From Thermoanaerobaculia bacterium (GTDB lineage Bacteria; Acidobacteriota; Thermoanaerobaculia; Multivoradales; JAHEKO01): 64,000 nt of DNA. Every line of letters starts with the position of its first letter. Position 1 is the first letter of the stretch. A model generated the notes under the pieces. The model worked only from the letters and a program-made list of their open reading frames with translations. It searched no databases and was not told the DNA's origin. A program made the translations under genes and the position numbers. Of this stretch, positions 43,655 through 52,692 are shown piece by piece. The DNA lies in assembly GCA_947259925.1 (NCBI GenBank), contig CAMYOG010000004.1, positions 25,463 through 89,462 on the forward strand, in the 5' to 3' direction.

Positions 43655-44794
43655 TCAGGAGAGCAGGTCCCGAGCGAGGGTGTCGGCGACGGCCAGGCCG
43701 CGGACCGTCGGTCGGATGACCGAGCCCGCGCGAACGACCAGATCGCCGGCGATCAGGCGCTCCAGAACCGCACGGTCGATCGCCGGGTCGAGCCCGACTT
43801 CGCCGCGGGTCTCGGCGAGGTCGACGCCGGCGTAGGTGCGCATCTTCAGCATCACGCTCTCGAGCGCCAGCTGCCGATCGCTCAGCTCCTCCGATTCCTG
43901 GACCGGCCGTTCGCCCGCCTCGATCGCCCGCTCCCAGGGTCCCACGCTCCGATGGTTCCACCAGCGGCGGCGACCGGAGTAGGAGTGCGCCGACGGCCCC
44001 AGCCCGAGATAGGGCGTGTGGTTCCAGTACTTCATGTTGTGCCGCGAGCGGTGCTCGGGAGCGCGGGCGAAGTTGGAGACCTCGTAGCCCTGGAAGCCGG
44101 CGTCGTTCAGGAAGCGATGGGTGAAGAGAAAGAGCTCGGCCTGCTGATCGTCCGGCATCTCGACCAGCTCGCCGCGCCGCTTGCGGACCCCGAACACGGT
44201 CTTCCGGTGGACAGTCAGTTGGTAGCAAGAGAGATGATCGGGGCCGAGGGCGAGCGCGGCTTCGAGATCGGCGCGCCAGGCGGCTTCATCCTGTCCCGGC
44301 AAGCCGTAGATCAGGTCGATCGAGACCGAGTCGAAGCCGGCCTCGAGCGCCAGCTCGACCGCGCGGCGGCCAGCGTCGGGATCGTGGACTCGGCCGAGAA
44401 ACTCGAGAGCCTTTCGATCGAACGACTGGACTCCGAGGCTGAGGGTCCGAATCCCCAGATCCGACCACGCCCGCGCGCTCTCCACCGTCACGTCCTCCGG
44501 ATTCGCCTCCAGAGAGATCCAGGGCTCTCGCGCCACCGGCAACCTGGCGCGCAGCGCTTCGAGGATCCGGCCGAGCTGCTCGGGCGCCAGCATCGATGGC
44601 GTTCCACCTCCGAAGTAGATGGTGTCCGCACCGACGAGCTCCGGCGTCGTCGCCGTGCCCCAGAGCTCGATCTCCCGGATCAGGCTCGCCACGAACCGCT
44701 CACGCCGGTCGCCGTCACCGACCAGGACCGCGAAGTCACAGTACGGACAGACCGTCGCGCAGAACGGCACGTGCAGATAGACGCCCGGTAACAT
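43655..44794 (-). CDS. hemW: HemW-like radical SAM protein
   Basis: 379 residues. The radical SAM cluster motif is CATVCPYC (C12, C16, C19) with the HemW-specific additional Cys replaced by Phe after it (CDF). Next come TIYFGGGTPSML and NPEDVTVE, then a C-terminal HemN domain (NFARAPEHRSRHNMKYW, GLGPSAHSY). HemW proteins bind haem and act as haem chaperones rather than coproporphyrinogen dehydrogenases. A TATCCT box lies six bases before the ATG, so the message may be leaderless. Confidence 0.92.
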   Translation of the reverse strand: MLPGVYLHVPFCATVCPYCDFAVLVGDGDRRERFVASLIREIELWGTATTPELVGADTIYFGGGTPSMLAPEQLGRILEALRARLPVAREPWISLEANPEDVTVESARAWSDLGIRTLSLGVQSFDRKALEFLGRVHDPDAGRRAVELALEAGFDSVSIDLIYGLPGQDEAAWRADLEAALALGPDHLSCYQLTVHRKTVFGVRKRRGELVEMPDDQQAELFLFTHRFLNDAGFQGYEVSNFARAPEHRSRHNMKYWNHTPYLGLGPSAHSYSGRRRWWNHRSVGPWERAIEAGERPVQESEELSDRQLALESVMLKMRTYAGVDLAETRGEVGLDPAIDRAVLERLIAGDLVVRAGSVIRPTVRGLAVADTLARDLLS

Positions 44795-44800
44795 GCGGTC

Positions 44801-44806
44801 AGGATA
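44801..44806 (-). promoter_or_regulatory. -10 box of a predicted leaderless promoter (hemW)
   Basis: TTCAGTATCCT on the minus strand puts TATCCT exactly six bases before the hemW ATG, the same layout as the OsmC-like gene. Confidence 0.5.
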
Positions 44807-44865
44807 CTGAACGGGTTTCGGAAGGTCTTGGTCGTGAAGGGCGACGGGACCTCAGATCCTCTCGA

Positions 44866-45612
44866 ATGATGGTCTCAAGGAAGAATCCCGTTTCTGACCG
44901 CGTGCTCTTTCTGTGGCTCTTCGCAGTCGGCTGGGTGGGAGTCCTTGCGGGGATGCCCTTCACATTTGCCTTGATGGAGGACCCTGCCTTCGTCGGGAGC
45001 CTCGATCGGAAATCGATCTGGCTGCGTGCCATCTTCGAGGCGATGGTGCAGCTGGCGCCCGCCTCCGCGGTGGGAATCTGGTTGGGCAAGCGGGTTCACC
45101 TCGGCCCGCGACTTCCAGAAGCCCTGGCTGCGAAGAAGACTCTCGACCGAGTCTGGTCGATCCTGGTATTTCCTGCCTTCATTGGCCTCGCGCTCGGGAT
45201 TCCGATCATGTTCGGCGAAATCGCGGCGGCGGACCGGATCTACCGATTCGAATTGCACATCCTCACACCCATGGAATGGTTGCTCCGGTCTCTCAGTGCG
45301 GCGATCACCGAAGAGATCGGCTTTCGGCTCGGCCTGATGACCCTGTTCGTGTGGGTGCTCCGGTCTATCGTGCGCAAGCCGGAGTTCGACCAGACATCAC
45401 TCTGGATCGGCAACCTGCTGTCCGCCCTTGTGTTCGGGGCCGGTCATCTGCCAGGAACCGCAGGCATGCTGATGACGGTTCTCGTTCTCAATACCGTTGC
45501 CGGCCTGCTCATGGGCTGGCTCTATCTGAGCCGTGGGCTATTGGCTGCCATGGTGGCGCACTTCGTTGCCGATGCCATCAGAGTGATTCCGCTGCTGTCG
45601 TCAGCGAACTAG
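44866..45612 (+). CDS. CPBP-family intramembrane protein
   Basis: 248 residues, about seven helices. Motif 1 is EEIGFRLG (CPBP EExxxR), motif 2 is in FGAGHLPG and motif 3 in AHFVADA, so the metal-binding Glu and His residues of an Rce1/CAAX-type protease are kept. Members cleave peptides in the membrane or protect producers of bacteriocins. Start is the first of two adjacent ATG codons (44866 or 44869). The frame upstream to 44596 is antisense to hemW and is rejected. Confidence 0.8.
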   Translation: MMVSRKNPVSDRVLFLWLFAVGWVGVLAGMPFTFALMEDPAFVGSLDRKSIWLRAIFEAMVQLAPASAVGIWLGKRVHLGPRLPEALAAKKTLDRVWSILVFPAFIGLALGIPIMFGEIAAADRIYRFELHILTPMEWLLRSLSAAITEEIGFRLGLMTLFVWVLRSIVRKPEFDQTSLWIGNLLSALVFGAGHLPGTAGMLMTVLVLNTVAGLLMGWLYLSRGLLAAMVAHFVADAIRVIPLLSSAN

Positions 45613-45731
45613 AGTGGTTCGAGTCGCGCGGAGGGGCGGCTCTTGAACGTGGGCGTAGGTGGCCGTAGTAGCGGACCAGCTGGAGCCGCGGCGCCGGGAT
45701 GTGCATCAGCAACCGCGCCAGCAACTCGGTT
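45613..45731 (-). pseudogene. Fragment of an IS91-like (Y2) transposase
   Basis: From 45730 downward the minus strand encodes ETELLARLLMHIPAPRLQLV followed by RYYGHLRPRS, which resembles the ARLxxHIPxxRxxLVRYYG motif of IS91/IS801-type transposases. Only about 35 residues remain; no start or catalytic tyrosines are present. The piece runs into the end of the CPBP gene. Recognition is from memory of the motif, so moderate confidence. Confidence 0.45.
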
Positions 45732-45960
45732 TCACGCACCGGTCACGCAGAAGGCAGCCCAATAGAACGGGTGCGCGTACGGCTTTGGGTCCGGTTCGCC
45801 ACCCGGGGCGACCTCTCCCGTGGCAGCAAGGGCGTTATAGGAGCGAAGCTCTTGCCGAGTCGCCTGACGAAGCCAGCGCTGGGCCTCGCGTAGGGCCCCA
45901 TCTGAATGGGGTTCAGTTGAGCCGAATCGTAAGTGGCTCTGTCGCTGGGCCCCGAGATTG
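45732..45960 (-). pseudogene. Remnant of a CHAT-domain protein C-terminus
   Basis: The minus-strand frame ending at 45732 (TGA) reads ALREAQRWLRQATRQELRS, then about 25 residues, then AHPFYWAAFCVTGA. The last part is the conserved C-terminal end of CHAT (caspase-like) domains. The upstream part (to about 45960) loses similarity, no start or catalytic His-Cys is present, and it abuts the transposase fragment. This is a degraded tail of a once larger gene. Confidence 0.6.
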
Positions 45961-46141
45961 GCGAGTCCAAAAACCCGAAGAACCTGTTAAGGTTCTATGT
46001 AATTCAAAGGGCAGGCAGCGCCCGTCGCCCGCGAGGGGGTTCGGTACACCGCCGTACAGTGCGCGTCCGAACTGGTTCCGGAGACCCGCCCGGCCGCTCG
46101 ACGAACGACCGGTCCGCCTGCCGCAACAAGGAGGGACGACA
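45961..46141 (+). other. Leader region of the secreted protein gene
   Basis: About 180 bases before the ATG at 46142. It contains an AT-rich segment near 45986-46008 (GTTAAGGTTCTATGTAATTC) that could carry a promoter, and ends in a strong AAGGAGGG. No gene seen. Confidence 0.45.
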
Positions 46142-46762
46142 ATGTCTGTCATGGGTCGAGTCTCAACGCTATGTATCCTTGCCGTCCTGCTCGTCTCGGC
46201 GCCCATGTCGGGAGCTACGGAGGCGGCAATCTACGGCTCGATTACCAGCTACGGCGGGGCCGGCAAACACCCCAAGTCGGCGACCTCCGGCCTGATCATC
46301 GACGCCAGAGCCGACGGTGTGAAGTTCATCTGTTACAGCTACTCGATCTCGACGAACAGCAAGATCAAGGGTCAGGTGAGCGGTGTCGTCGAGAGAATCA
46401 CCGAGGACGGCGTCGAGAGTCTCGCGACGTTCGGCAAGATGAAAGTCCAGGAGCTCGGCTTTGGAGATCCGCCGCCACCGAGCAACGATCCGTGCGCCCC
46501 GGACTTCCCCGACACTCCGCCGGACTTCAACATCGGTTTCGCGGCGGACTGCGTTCAGATCATGACCACGCTCAATCCGGACGACATCATCCGGTGGAGG
46601 CTCAACTTCAAGAAGGCGGCGAAACTCAAGGGTCCGAACGTGGGCATTAGCCTCTTCGGATCGGTGCAGCCGTTCGGTGGCGTGACTTCGCAGCGGCTCG
46701 GCGAGCGGCAGGCACGCGAGTGGACACTCGGCAGGAGCCTGGACTTCCTGCTCCAACCGTAA
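46142..46762 (+). CDS. Hypothetical secreted protein
   Basis: 206 residues with a clean signal peptide (LCILAVLLVSAPMSGATEA). The mature part begins AIYGSITSYGGAGKHPKSAT and has three Cys and a proline-rich centre (PPPPSNDPC). No family recognised. ATG 46142 is fixed by AAGGAGGG ten bases upstream; the longer frame to 45659 crosses the remnant region. A one-gene unit, possibly expressed at high level given its ribosome binding site. Confidence 0.75.
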   Translation: MSVMGRVSTLCILAVLLVSAPMSGATEAAIYGSITSYGGAGKHPKSATSGLIIDARADGVKFICYSYSISTNSKIKGQVSGVVERITEDGVESLATFGKMKVQELGFGDPPPPSNDPCAPDFPDTPPDFNIGFAADCVQIMTTLNPDDIIRWRLNFKKAAKLKGPNVGISLFGSVQPFGGVTSQRLGERQAREWTLGRSLDFLLQP

Positions 46763-46922
46763 AGTCCGCACTCCTGCACGGGCTCAGGCCGCAGTTGATA
46801 GCTGGAGCGAGAGGGAGCGTGATTCAACCTTCCCGAGTGAGCCTTGGCGTGTCTCGGCGCGCCAGCTCGCGAGCGACCGGGCTTTCCGGTTCGGCCCAGA
46901 CACGCGGTCGCCAGCTACCGTT

Positions 46923-46953
46923 CGCCCGGCTGCCCGTCGAGACGAGCCGGGCG
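46923..46953. terminator. Possible bidirectional terminator hairpin
   Basis: CGCCCGGCT (46923-46931) pairs perfectly with AGCCGGGCG (46945-46953), 13-base loop, between two convergent genes. There is no T tract, so it may only weakly stop transcription. Confidence 0.4.
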
Positions 46954-46961
46954 CCCGACGC

Positions 46962-47651
46962 TCAGAAGCGATACCCGAATCCCACCCCCACCAGCAGCGG
47001 ATCGATCGCAGCGCTGGAGTGGGGCTCGGCGACGCCGAATCCGTGGAGGGTGGTGCCGGGGCTGGCGGCGAGGTACTTCAGGCCCGCATTGAACAACCAG
47101 TGACCGTTCCCGATCGGAACATCGACGCCCAGATTGGCTCCCAGGACCAGCTCGTCCTCGATGCTCACCGAGAGCGGAGCCAGGAGCACCAGCGACTCCG
47201 GATCAACCGGCGCGACGCCGAGGGACAGGTCGCTGTAGTTCATGTACGCGACCAGAGGGCCCGCGTAGAGGTCGGCCTTCTTGCCAGGTGTCAAGTGGAC
47301 GTTGAGCCCGATGCACGCGGCGTCGAAGGCCATCGTGTCGTTGGCTGCCACCATCCCGCCGTCGAAGACGACGGTGTAGTCGGTGTCGGCACCGGCAAGC
47401 AGCCCCAGCTCCACGCCGAGCCGCCGCCCGAACCGGTATTCCCCGGCTACGCTTCCTGCAAGGGCGGCGGAGTTCTCGACCTGCGACCGGTACTCCGTGT
47501 TGTCCGGGCTGATGCGACCCTCGTTCGCGTCGAGCCAGTAGGCGTTGACTCGCAGTCGCCACCCCGGTTCCTGCTCCGCGGCGAAGACCGCCGTCGCGAG
47601 CAGCAGACCGGCCAGGGCCGCCGCAATGATGGGCAGATTGATCTTCTTCAT
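46962..47651 (-). CDS. OmpW-like outer-membrane beta-barrel protein
   Basis: 229 residues. Signal peptide (LPIIAAALAGLLLATAVFA), then alternating strands typical of eight-stranded OmpW/OprG barrels (AYWLDANEGRISPDN, FGRRLGVELGLLAG) and a C-terminal phenylalanine (VGVGFGYRF), the barrel assembly signal. Such barrels move small hydrophobic molecules or serve in stress adaptation. It converges on the secreted protein gene. Confidence 0.85.
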   Translation of the reverse strand: MKKINLPIIAAALAGLLLATAVFAAEQEPGWRLRVNAYWLDANEGRISPDNTEYRSQVENSAALAGSVAGEYRFGRRLGVELGLLAGADTDYTVVFDGGMVAANDTMAFDAACIGLNVHLTPGKKADLYAGPLVAYMNYSDLSLGVAPVDPESLVLLAPLSVSIEDELVLGANLGVDVPIGNGHWLFNAGLKYLAASPGTTLHGFGVAEPHSSAAIDPLLVGVGFGYRF

Positions 47652-47835
47652 GGGCTACCTCCTGCCGCCCTGGGCTTCCGAGTTGGAGCCTCCCGTTCAG
47701 GACCTCTAGAGCCTCGCTAGCACTAGTCGCGGCGCTACCTCAAACCCCGTTGGGGTAGACCGGTCTCACACGGGTGGGTGGGCTCGAGGGGCGATAGGAT
47801 CCCTGCCAAACACCATTAGCTTCAAGCCACCGGGG

Positions 47836-48129
47836 TTGGTCCTCGCGCTCTGCTCGCCGCTCTGGATCGCGGCCGGGGTGCTGAGCGTGCCCTATTTCGC
47901 GACCCGCGGCAACCTGGTGCTGGCCGGCGTCACCGGGCTCCTGGGCCTTCTGGCGCTGGGGCTCTGGTTTCGATGGTCCTTCGTCCGCTGGCCGCTGGTC
48001 ATCTACTGGACGGTCGTCGGGCTGGTCGGGCTCGTCGGCGCCTCGCTCGGGGCGCTCACGCTGAGCCAGACGCTACGTGCCGTGGGAGCGCTCGCCTTCG
48101 CCTGGCTCGTCTACACCTGGGAACCGTGA
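47836..48129 (+). CDS. Small membrane protein
   Basis: About 97 residues with three helices (PLWIAAGVLSVPYF, LVLAGVTGLLGLLALGLWF and WPLVIYWTVVGLVGLVGA). No family recognised. TTG 47836 is used; an ATT at 47815 in the same frame would add seven residues. A TAGGAT box lies near 47794. It converges on the second CPBP gene. Real because of its hydrophobic pattern and codon use, but the start is uncertain. Confidence 0.55.
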   Translation: MVLALCSPLWIAAGVLSVPYFATRGNLVLAGVTGLLGLLALGLWFRWSFVRWPLVIYWTVVGLVGLVGASLGALTLSQTLRAVGALAFAWLVYTWEP

Positions 48130-48153
48130 CGACGCGGTGGGACGGCAGCTCGG

Positions 48154-48861
48154 CTACCACCGCTCGCCCGCTCGAACGAGCCAGCCCGAGTTCAGGTCGA
48201 GCACCACGTGCAGCAGCATCGGCACCCAAAGCGACCCGGTCGCGAGATAGGCCCCGGCAAAGATGAGCCCGGCCAACGTCGAGCGCACGAGGCCTCTGAA
48301 TCCTTGCGACGCGTGGGCCAACCCGAACACGAGCGACGACGCCATCACCGTCGCCCAGACCGGTAGCCCCAGCCGAAGCTCCCCGTAGCCCATCAGCAAG
48401 CCGCGATAGAGCAGCTCCTCGCACAGGCCCGCCGTCACCGAAACCGCGACGTAGCCTCGGAGCTCGCGCTCTTCACTCGGCAGCACCTCCCCAACCCCGG
48501 GGGTCTCGCGCATCTTGCTGGCCAGCCTCGCCGCCTCGTCGGGGCGCACCCGCAACCCGCGAACCTGGGTGACGACAGCGACGATGAGCGCCACCGCGAC
48601 TGCGAGTCCGAGCCAAAACGGCCAGCCCGAGGGTGCCTCGAGACCCAGGGCCCCGAGATCCAGGCCGTGCTCGTGCCAGGCCCATGCGCCCAGCGCCGCC
48701 AGGAGCCACAGCTCGACGATCGTTGCGCGATACCAGGCCCCGCGGGCTCGGGCGTCGCCCTCGCGGATTCTGGCGTACGCCCGGCGATCGGCCCACAGCG
48801 CGTAGACGGGAAAGCCCACCGCCAGGAAGAGCACGACGCCGTCCAGCACCGACACGGTCAT
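48154..48861 (-). CDS. CPBP-family intramembrane metalloprotease
   Basis: 235 residues. CPBP motifs are complete: EELLYRG, FGLAHASQG and LHVVLDLNSG. Six or seven helices, with the catalytic block in the C-terminal half. It is not closely similar to the CPBP gene at 44866. A TTGAGTATCCT string on the minus strand at 48948-48958 may be its promoter, with a leader of about 80 bases. Confidence 0.87.
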   Translation of the reverse strand: MTVSVLDGVVLFLAVGFPVYALWADRRAYARIREGDARARGAWYRATIVELWLLAALGAWAWHEHGLDLGALGLEAPSGWPFWLGLAVAVALIVAVVTQVRGLRVRPDEAARLASKMRETPGVGEVLPSEERELRGYVAVSVTAGLCEELLYRGLLMGYGELRLGLPVWATVMASSLVFGLAHASQGFRGLVRSTLAGLIFAGAYLATGSLWVPMLLHVVLDLNSGWLVRAGERW

Positions 48862-48967
48862 CGCGTTCGACTCCCGCCTGTTCGTTTTGGTGTCATGCCG
48901 TCGCGCAGAACGACACGGGTAGACACACGCCTGGCGTCACGCCGCCAGGATACTCAACCGGTCCCGC

Positions 48968-49240
48968 TCAGCCCTCTGTGACCGCGACGGCCTCGGCGAA
49001 CTGCGCTTTCACCCGGCCCCCTTGGACAGCCATGACGATCGCCTCGACGGCGCCGATCTCTTCGTCTGTCACACCTTGCTTCTTGGCGACCCCAAGATAG
49101 TGCCGCATTCAGGGATAGCACGCCGCCGACATCGCAGTCGCCAGGTGGATCAGCAGCGTCGTCTTGGGGTCGAGCACGTCGTTGAAGCGCGCCGCCTTGT
49201 AGAACCGGTTGAAGGCTTCGTTCTGTGGCTCGGGCAGCAT
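48968..49240 (-). CDS. AhpD-like protein, predicted selenoprotein (CYPU)
   Basis: Reading through the UGA at 49111-49109 gives 90 residues in one frame: MLPEPQNEAFNRFYKAARFN at the start, then AMSAACYP-Sec-MRHYLGVAKKQGVTDEEI. This is the carboxymuconolactone decarboxylase/AhpD fold with the CxxC redox pair as Cys41-xx-Sec44. A 6-bp SECIS-like hairpin follows 11 bases after the UGA. It starts four bases after arsM, so it belongs to the marR-arsM operon. It could reduce arsenic- or peroxide-derived oxidants with lipoyl or thioredoxin-type partners. Halting at the UGA would leave a 43-residue stub. Confidence 0.85.
49081..49097 (-). promoter_or_regulatory. Bacterial SECIS-like hairpin of the CYPU protein
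   Basis: On the minus strand TCTTGG pairs with CCAAGA around the loop GGUCG. It starts 11 bases after the UGA at 49111-49109; the loop begins 17 bases downstream. The GGUC loop is the same as in the ArsC/Spx-like gene. Confidence 0.8.
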
Positions 49241-49244
49241 CGGC

Positions 49245-50075
49245 TCAGCTCTTGCGCGCGCGGAAGGTGACCGAGCGGACGGTGCCGGCCAGGTCCTCGA
49301 TGCGCACGCCGGTCCGTTCCATCAGTACGGAGACCTCTTCGGGCAGGGCGAACTCGGTTGCGGCAAGAAAGTCGACGTCATTCAGCACCTCGATCTCTCC
49401 GAGCCCCGCCTCTCCCAGAGCCGCGAAGTAGCTGTCGCGCTGCATGGCGCCCGCCACGCAGCCGACGTAGGCCAACAGATCGCGCTCCAGCGCCTCCGGC
49501 AGGGGTGCCGACAGGAGTATGTCGGAGATCACGGCACGGCCTCCGGGTCGCAGGACGCGGGCGATCTCCTGGAACACCCGCGCCTTGTCGGGCACCAGGT
49601 TGATGACGCAATTGCTGGTCACCGCGTCCACCGAGGCGTCTTCGACCGGCAGCTCCTCCAAGCGGCCGAGTCGGAACTCCACGTTCGAGACGCCGGCGCG
49701 CTCGACGTTATCGCCCGCCGCCCGGATCATCTCGGGGGTCATGTCGACACCGATGACCCGACCTTCGGGGCCGACGCCGCGAACCGCGAGCAAGGCGTCG
49801 AGCCCGCCTCCCGAGCCCAGATCGAGAACCACCTCGCCCGGCTGAAGCTCGAGGTGCTGGACCGGCGCACCGCAGCCGAGACCCAGGTTGGCCTGCTCGG
49901 GTACGGTCGAGAGCTCGTCCAGTGTGTAGCCGATGCTCTGTGACACGGTTTCCGACGCCGGGTCGCTTGCCGCCGGCTCGCAGCAGCCGCCCTTACCCGC
50001 GGCGATTCGACCGTAGCGCTCCTTGACTGCCTCGACGACTCCTTCGGCGTCGGTTGGGATCGTGTCTTGCTTCAT
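49245..50075 (-). CDS. arsM: Arsenite S-adenosylmethionine methyltransferase
   Basis: 276 residues. The SAM-binding loop is VVLDLGSGGGLDA. The arsenite-binding cysteines are present: C31/C32 (GGCCEP), C68 (LGLGCG), C156 (SNCVINL) and C206 (YVGCVAGA). It methylates As(III) to volatile or exportable species. It overlaps the MarR-type regulator by four bases and is followed by the AhpD-like selenoprotein gene. No arsB, acr3 or ArsR is in this operon. Confidence 0.92.
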   Translation of the reverse strand: MKQDTIPTDAEGVVEAVKERYGRIAAGKGGCCEPAASDPASETVSQSIGYTLDELSTVPEQANLGLGCGAPVQHLELQPGEVVLDLGSGGGLDALLAVRGVGPEGRVIGVDMTPEMIRAAGDNVERAGVSNVEFRLGRLEELPVEDASVDAVTSNCVINLVPDKARVFQEIARVLRPGGRAVISDILLSAPLPEALERDLLAYVGCVAGAMQRDSYFAALGEAGLGEIEVLNDVDFLAATEFALPEEVSVLMERTGVRIEDLAGTVRSVTFRARKS

Positions 50076-50599
50076 GGTCCACTCCTATGTTGGGCTCGTG
50101 CCGGTTGCGGCTCGAGCAGGTGATCGAAGGCTCCGGGGCAGCAGGCCTCGGTTGCATGGCGGACGGCCGCCGACAGCTCGTCGAGACACTCGAGAACCGC
50201 GCGGCGGCGGTCGGGAGCGAGCCGCTCGAGGATCGACGCCGCGAATTGGTCGGACTGCCGCTCGATCTCGCGCGCGGCGCTCTCTCCTGCCGCCGTCAGC
50301 TGTACCCGGGCGGCTCGCGCGTCGACGTCGTCTGCGACGCGCCTCACCAGGCCCCGGCTCTCCAGGCGGTCGAGATTGCGGCTCACCGTGCTGGGCGCGA
50401 TCCCCAGCCGGCGACCGAGGTCGCCCAGCCGCAGAGCTCCTGCCGCCACCAGGGCTTCCAGGCAGGCGGCCTGGGCCACGGTCATGCCGCAGCACGAAAC
50501 GTCGGCCCGGGCCGAGATCGAGAAACGTCCGACCAGGCCGCGAACGGCTCTTCGCAGTGCCTGGGCGTCGGTCGGTGAAACGCTGCTATCCGTAGTCAA
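50072..50599 (-). CDS. MarR-family regulator of the arsM operon
   Basis: 175 residues. The winged helix reads LGDLGRRLGIAPSTVSRNLD, with wing LVRRVADDVDARAARVQLT. Cysteines occur as SCCGMTVAQAACLEA and, near the C-terminus, TEACCPGAF; vicinal cysteines suit sensing of arsenite or thiol oxidants. TTG start with GGAGGAG six bases upstream; longer upstream reading is antisense to the acyl-CoA dehydrogenase gene. First gene of marR-arsM-AhpD(Sec). A 12-base palindrome lies in its promoter. Confidence 0.85.
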   Translation of the reverse strand: MTTDSSVSPTDAQALRRAVRGLVGRFSISARADVSCCGMTVAQAACLEALVAAGALRLGDLGRRLGIAPSTVSRNLDRLESRGLVRRVADDVDARAARVQLTAAGESAAREIERQSDQFAASILERLAPDRRRAVLECLDELSAAVRHATEACCPGAFDHLLEPQPARAQHRSGP

Positions 50600-50627
50600 T
50601 CTGGCTCCTCCGCCAGTGTGTGTATCA

Positions 50628-50639
50628 TACAAATTTGTA
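50628..50639. promoter_or_regulatory. Palindromic operator in the marR-arsM promoter
   Basis: TACAAATTTGTA, a perfect 12-base palindrome, lies 29 bases before the regulator's start, next to a TATGAT -10-like box. It is AT-rich in a GC-rich genome, as expected for a MarR autoregulatory site. Confidence 0.5.
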
Positions 50640-50708
50640 GAATGCAACCATTCTGAGATACGGGTAGCCGAAGGGCCGGCGGCCCAGGATCGAGAACGCG
50701 AGCTCGTC

Positions 50709-52541
<1,833 letters not shown>

Positions 52542-52565
52542 CTCGGTTCTCCCTCCTCTGGAGCA

Positions 52566-52571
52566 ATTGTA
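52566..52571 (-). promoter_or_regulatory. -10 box of the acyl-CoA dehydrogenase gene
   Basis: TACAAT on the minus strand, 24 bases before the ATG, with a Shine-Dalgarno (GGAGGGAG) between. A -35 box is not clear. Confidence 0.45.
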
Positions 52572-52692
52572 GGCCGGTCAGAAGCTGGGGAGCACTACCC
52601 CAAGGCGGTGGGCTCGGGTTTCCCAGCCTCTCGAGTCTTCGAGCACGAAGCGCCCTGATCGGCTCGCTCGGCGGGCGCCGCCGGTGGCCCGA

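Noticed and set aside
48930..48949. Hairpin CCTGGCG...CGCCAGG after the CYPU gene as a terminator
   Set aside because: A 7-bp stem exists but no T tract follows on the minus strand, and a promoter-like string overlaps it; left uncalled.
16911..49240. The four UGA-split genes as pseudogenes
   Set aside because: Each has only one interruption, always UGA, always at a redox Cys, with intact flanking family sequence and a hairpin; decay would give varied lesions.
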